DNA of 20,880 bases from Larix sibirica. Its lineage: Eukaryota; Streptophyta; Pinopsida; Pinales; Pinaceae. The notes beneath the pieces are model-generated. The model was not told the origin of the DNA and ran no database searches. It saw only the letters and a program-made list of their open reading frames with translations. Positions 18,513-20,880 of the stretch are shown piece after piece (the first letter of the stretch is position 1; every line of letters starts with the position of its first letter). The DNA lies in assembly GCA_004151065.3 (NCBI GenBank), contig NWUY0300027503.1, forward strand, positions 6,681 to 27,560, written 5' to 3'. The translations under genes were made by a program, and so were the position numbers.

Positions 18513-20880
18513 TTACAAAGCCATCCGCAACTCTGCAACCCTCCCGAAATTCTTCCAAAATATGAAACCTTCATCACCAACCAAATCCTGTTTAGATAAG
18601 ATATCAGCCTCCGAGTTATGCTAACGATAAATATGATCAAAAGAGATATTTTTGAACATGCTCATCATAGATTTGATCCGATCACACCAATGATTAAGCT
18701 TAGCCACCTACAGGGAATACTGACCACACGCCCATTTTATGGTAACTCATAAGTCACCGAAAACTTGCAAATCATCAATGCCAAAGATATTGACCACTTT
18801 CAATATGCACCAAAGAGCTAAGAGTTCAGCTTTCATATTTGTCCCGCGACCACAGTTAAACCTGAGAGTGAAGAAATGTACATCATTAATATAAATAACA
18901 CCACCTACTGCACATAACCCATCCTTCGAAGCACCGTCAAAAAAAGCAACCATCTTCTTTATCCGAAGCTTAAAATTACACACTATTTGGATCTTGTGAG
19001 TGGTAATCTCAGTACAATTCTCCTTCACCAAATTAAGAACCAGAGTACAGGTTTTGTAAACATTTGGAACCACTTCTTCAAAAATAGCTAGGTTACGGGC
19101 CTTCCAGATAGCCCAGGAAATTATAGCAGGCAGCTCCGGAAAGTTTTTACAAATTCTGTTCCAATCTAGGCAGCATTTTTCAAAAAAGTCCACTTGCCAG
19201 AGTACATCAATCTTCAAATCCAGGAGGATCCTACTCACAATCTAGAAAACGCACAATCCACAAAAATATGAAATATGGATTTTGATCCTACCCGACAGCG
19301 ACAAACATATGCTCGGGCCAATCCAACCTCTAACTAAAAGATTATCCCATGTTTTAAGGCAATCCAACAAAGCTAGCCACATGAAACATTTTAGTTTTAA
19401 GGGCAATCGCCATCTCCAAAGTTTTCTATACCACCAGTGTTCAGGATACACGCACTTAAACTTGATAATGACATTATATGCAGACTTGGCAGTAATTTTC
19501 CCCACATAAGTATTACCATTCCAAAAGAGAGTATCTTTACCACTTGAAAGACGACAACCCGCAGAATTGAGGCTGTGAACATACATGTTCCACTCCAAGG
19601 TTGATTGACCCACAAAACCCATATCAATTGCATTAAACCAGTATGACTCTGGATCGGAATGTCGCTGAGATTTTCGAATATGGTTTAAAGAGTACATACC
19701 CCATACCTTGAGGTGCTCAAGGATGTCATTCGACAAAGAAAAAATGTCTTCCATTCCCAGGATTGGGTCTATACCCACAGAAATGGAGGTACCATAGCCG
19801 ACCCTCCACACCAGATCCTTTGCCATCCAGCTATAAATCTTTAAGAAACCCCTCCACACATCTGAAACACCTCGCATAATTTTCTTCTTATGATCTTTGA
19901 TCCAGGAAAGAAGATTGACCTATATGTATTTGACAGAAAGAACTCTAGACCAAAGCATGGAACCAAATAAACCCCGCCAGGAAGATTTGAGTCTCAACGC
20001 ACAGTTAAAGGAGTATAAATTCTTTATACCCCAACCGCCACATTTTTCAGGAACCGACAGTCGCTCCCAGCTAGTTATAATTAGACCCCCATAATCCTTT
20101 ACGCCATTCCAAGGAAATTGAAGAAACTTCTCCACAACCTTTTAATGATAGAGCATGGAACTCTAAAGAGAGACATCCAGTATAAAGGCATCCCAGTCAG
20201 AACAACTTTAATTAATGTCAGTCTACCTCCAATAGATAGAAGACAAAAAGACCATTGGTTTATTCTATTTTCCACTTTGGTCAGGAGCCAATCCCAGTTT
20301 TTTAACCCTTTAAGCATTTGGCTTTAAAAAAAAAACCCAAATATTTCAACCCATTCTCCAACTGACGGAATTTATAAGGAAGAATGTCGTCTATCAACCG
20401 AAGCTTGTGATCCTCGGACCTGAGATGATAAAAACTGGATTTTTTTCCACTTACCACCATCCCCGACGCACTGCAAAATCCCATTATAATTTGCTTATAG
20501 TTCTTCCATTCCTCAAGGGAGTCCAAACCTACCAAAAGGACATCATCAACAAACAGGATATGCGATATATGAAGATCAACCCCCATCTTGACACCTTTGA
20601 TTAGGCCATCTGATTTTGCTTTAATTATATAATTACTTAGACCTTCAATGACCAGAAGGAATAAAAACGGAGACAATGGGGCATCCTTGCCAAATGCCTC
20701 TAGAGATTCTAAAAAAACCAGATGGAACCCCATTAATCAACACAGTGAAGCTTGTTGTAGTAACACGGGCCATGATCCAATTTAGGACCAAAGGAGGAAC
20801 CCCAATTTGAATCAATATCAGACGAAGGTACAACCAATCCACTCTATCATATGCTTTCTCCAAATCCATCTTAAGCAATA
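18513..20880 (-). pseudogene. LINE C ORF2: 3' half (RT, finger region, RNase H), decayed
   Basis: This is a third LINE on the minus strand, entering from the right edge. The RT starts with LKMDLEKAYDRVDW, then ASFTVLINGVPSGFF-like sequence, PLSPFLFLLVIEGL and FVDD at 20542-20553, and the thumb region with GGRLTLIKVVL. From 19877 the connection region and the KLWRWRLPLKLKCFMW block precede a degraded zinc finger. RNase H keeps all four catalytic positions: FDGAS (Asp at 18936-18938), KAELLAL, VFGD and HNSEAD. Frameshifts lie near 20715, near 20325 (an A10 run) and near 20130. Stops are at 19920, 19242, 18747, 18708 and 18621, and the reading ends at a TAA at 18513. It differs from LINEs A and B in sequence, so it is a separate insertion of another family. 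Confidence 0.87.

Overview
The window is nuclear DNA of a seed plant. It shows plant-type LINE (non-LTR) retrotransposons with an ORF1 that carries a DUF4283-like domain and a zinc knuckle, and an ORF2 that carries endonuclease, reverse transcriptase and RNase H. It also shows one host gene with a TATA box, a spliced 5' leader and a GC-rich body, set in AT-rich repeat-laden flanks. Large, decayed LINEs would suit a gymnosperm or another large-genome plant, but the species cannot be fixed from the sequence alone.

Layout. (1) Positions 1-6520 and 13564 to about 14230 are two halves of one old minus-strand LINE, called LINE B here. Its 3' end lies beyond the left edge of the window. (2) Positions 6521-13563 are a second, near full-length plus-strand LINE, LINE A, inserted antisense into ORF1 of LINE B. 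A 10-bp target-site duplication, AAGATACACC, flanks it at 6511-6520 and 13564-13573. The ORF1 protein of LINE B reads across the two sides in the same codon phase, so the nesting is directly visible. (3) Positions about 14230-15600 are AT-rich with no recognisable gene. (4) Positions 15601 to about 17060 are a mosaic of short tandem duplications with periods of 60, 70, about 92 and 328 bp. (5) Positions about 17330-18311 hold the one intact-looking host gene, on the minus strand. It encodes a 205-residue protein with an acidic, serine-rich C-terminus, has an 89-bp 5'-leader intron and a TATA box, and has three evenly spaced CCCGCCAT (E2F-like) sites just upstream. (6) Positions 18513-20880 are the 3' half of ORF2 of a third decayed LINE, LINE C, on the minus strand; it ends about 200 bp upstream of the host promoter.

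None of the LINEs is likely to be mobile: each has several stops and frameshifts. LINE A is unusual in having a third coding-like stretch (12388-13241) downstream of ORF2. LINE B is unusual in having the ORF1-ORF2 junction present three times in tandem (3872-5460), with a 13-bp inverted-repeat scar in the shortened middle copy. The host gene could not be assigned to a family. Its E2F-like promoter and acidic tail suggest, by inference only, a proliferation-linked nuclear role. No tRNA, rRNA, CRISPR or prokaryotic feature was seen.
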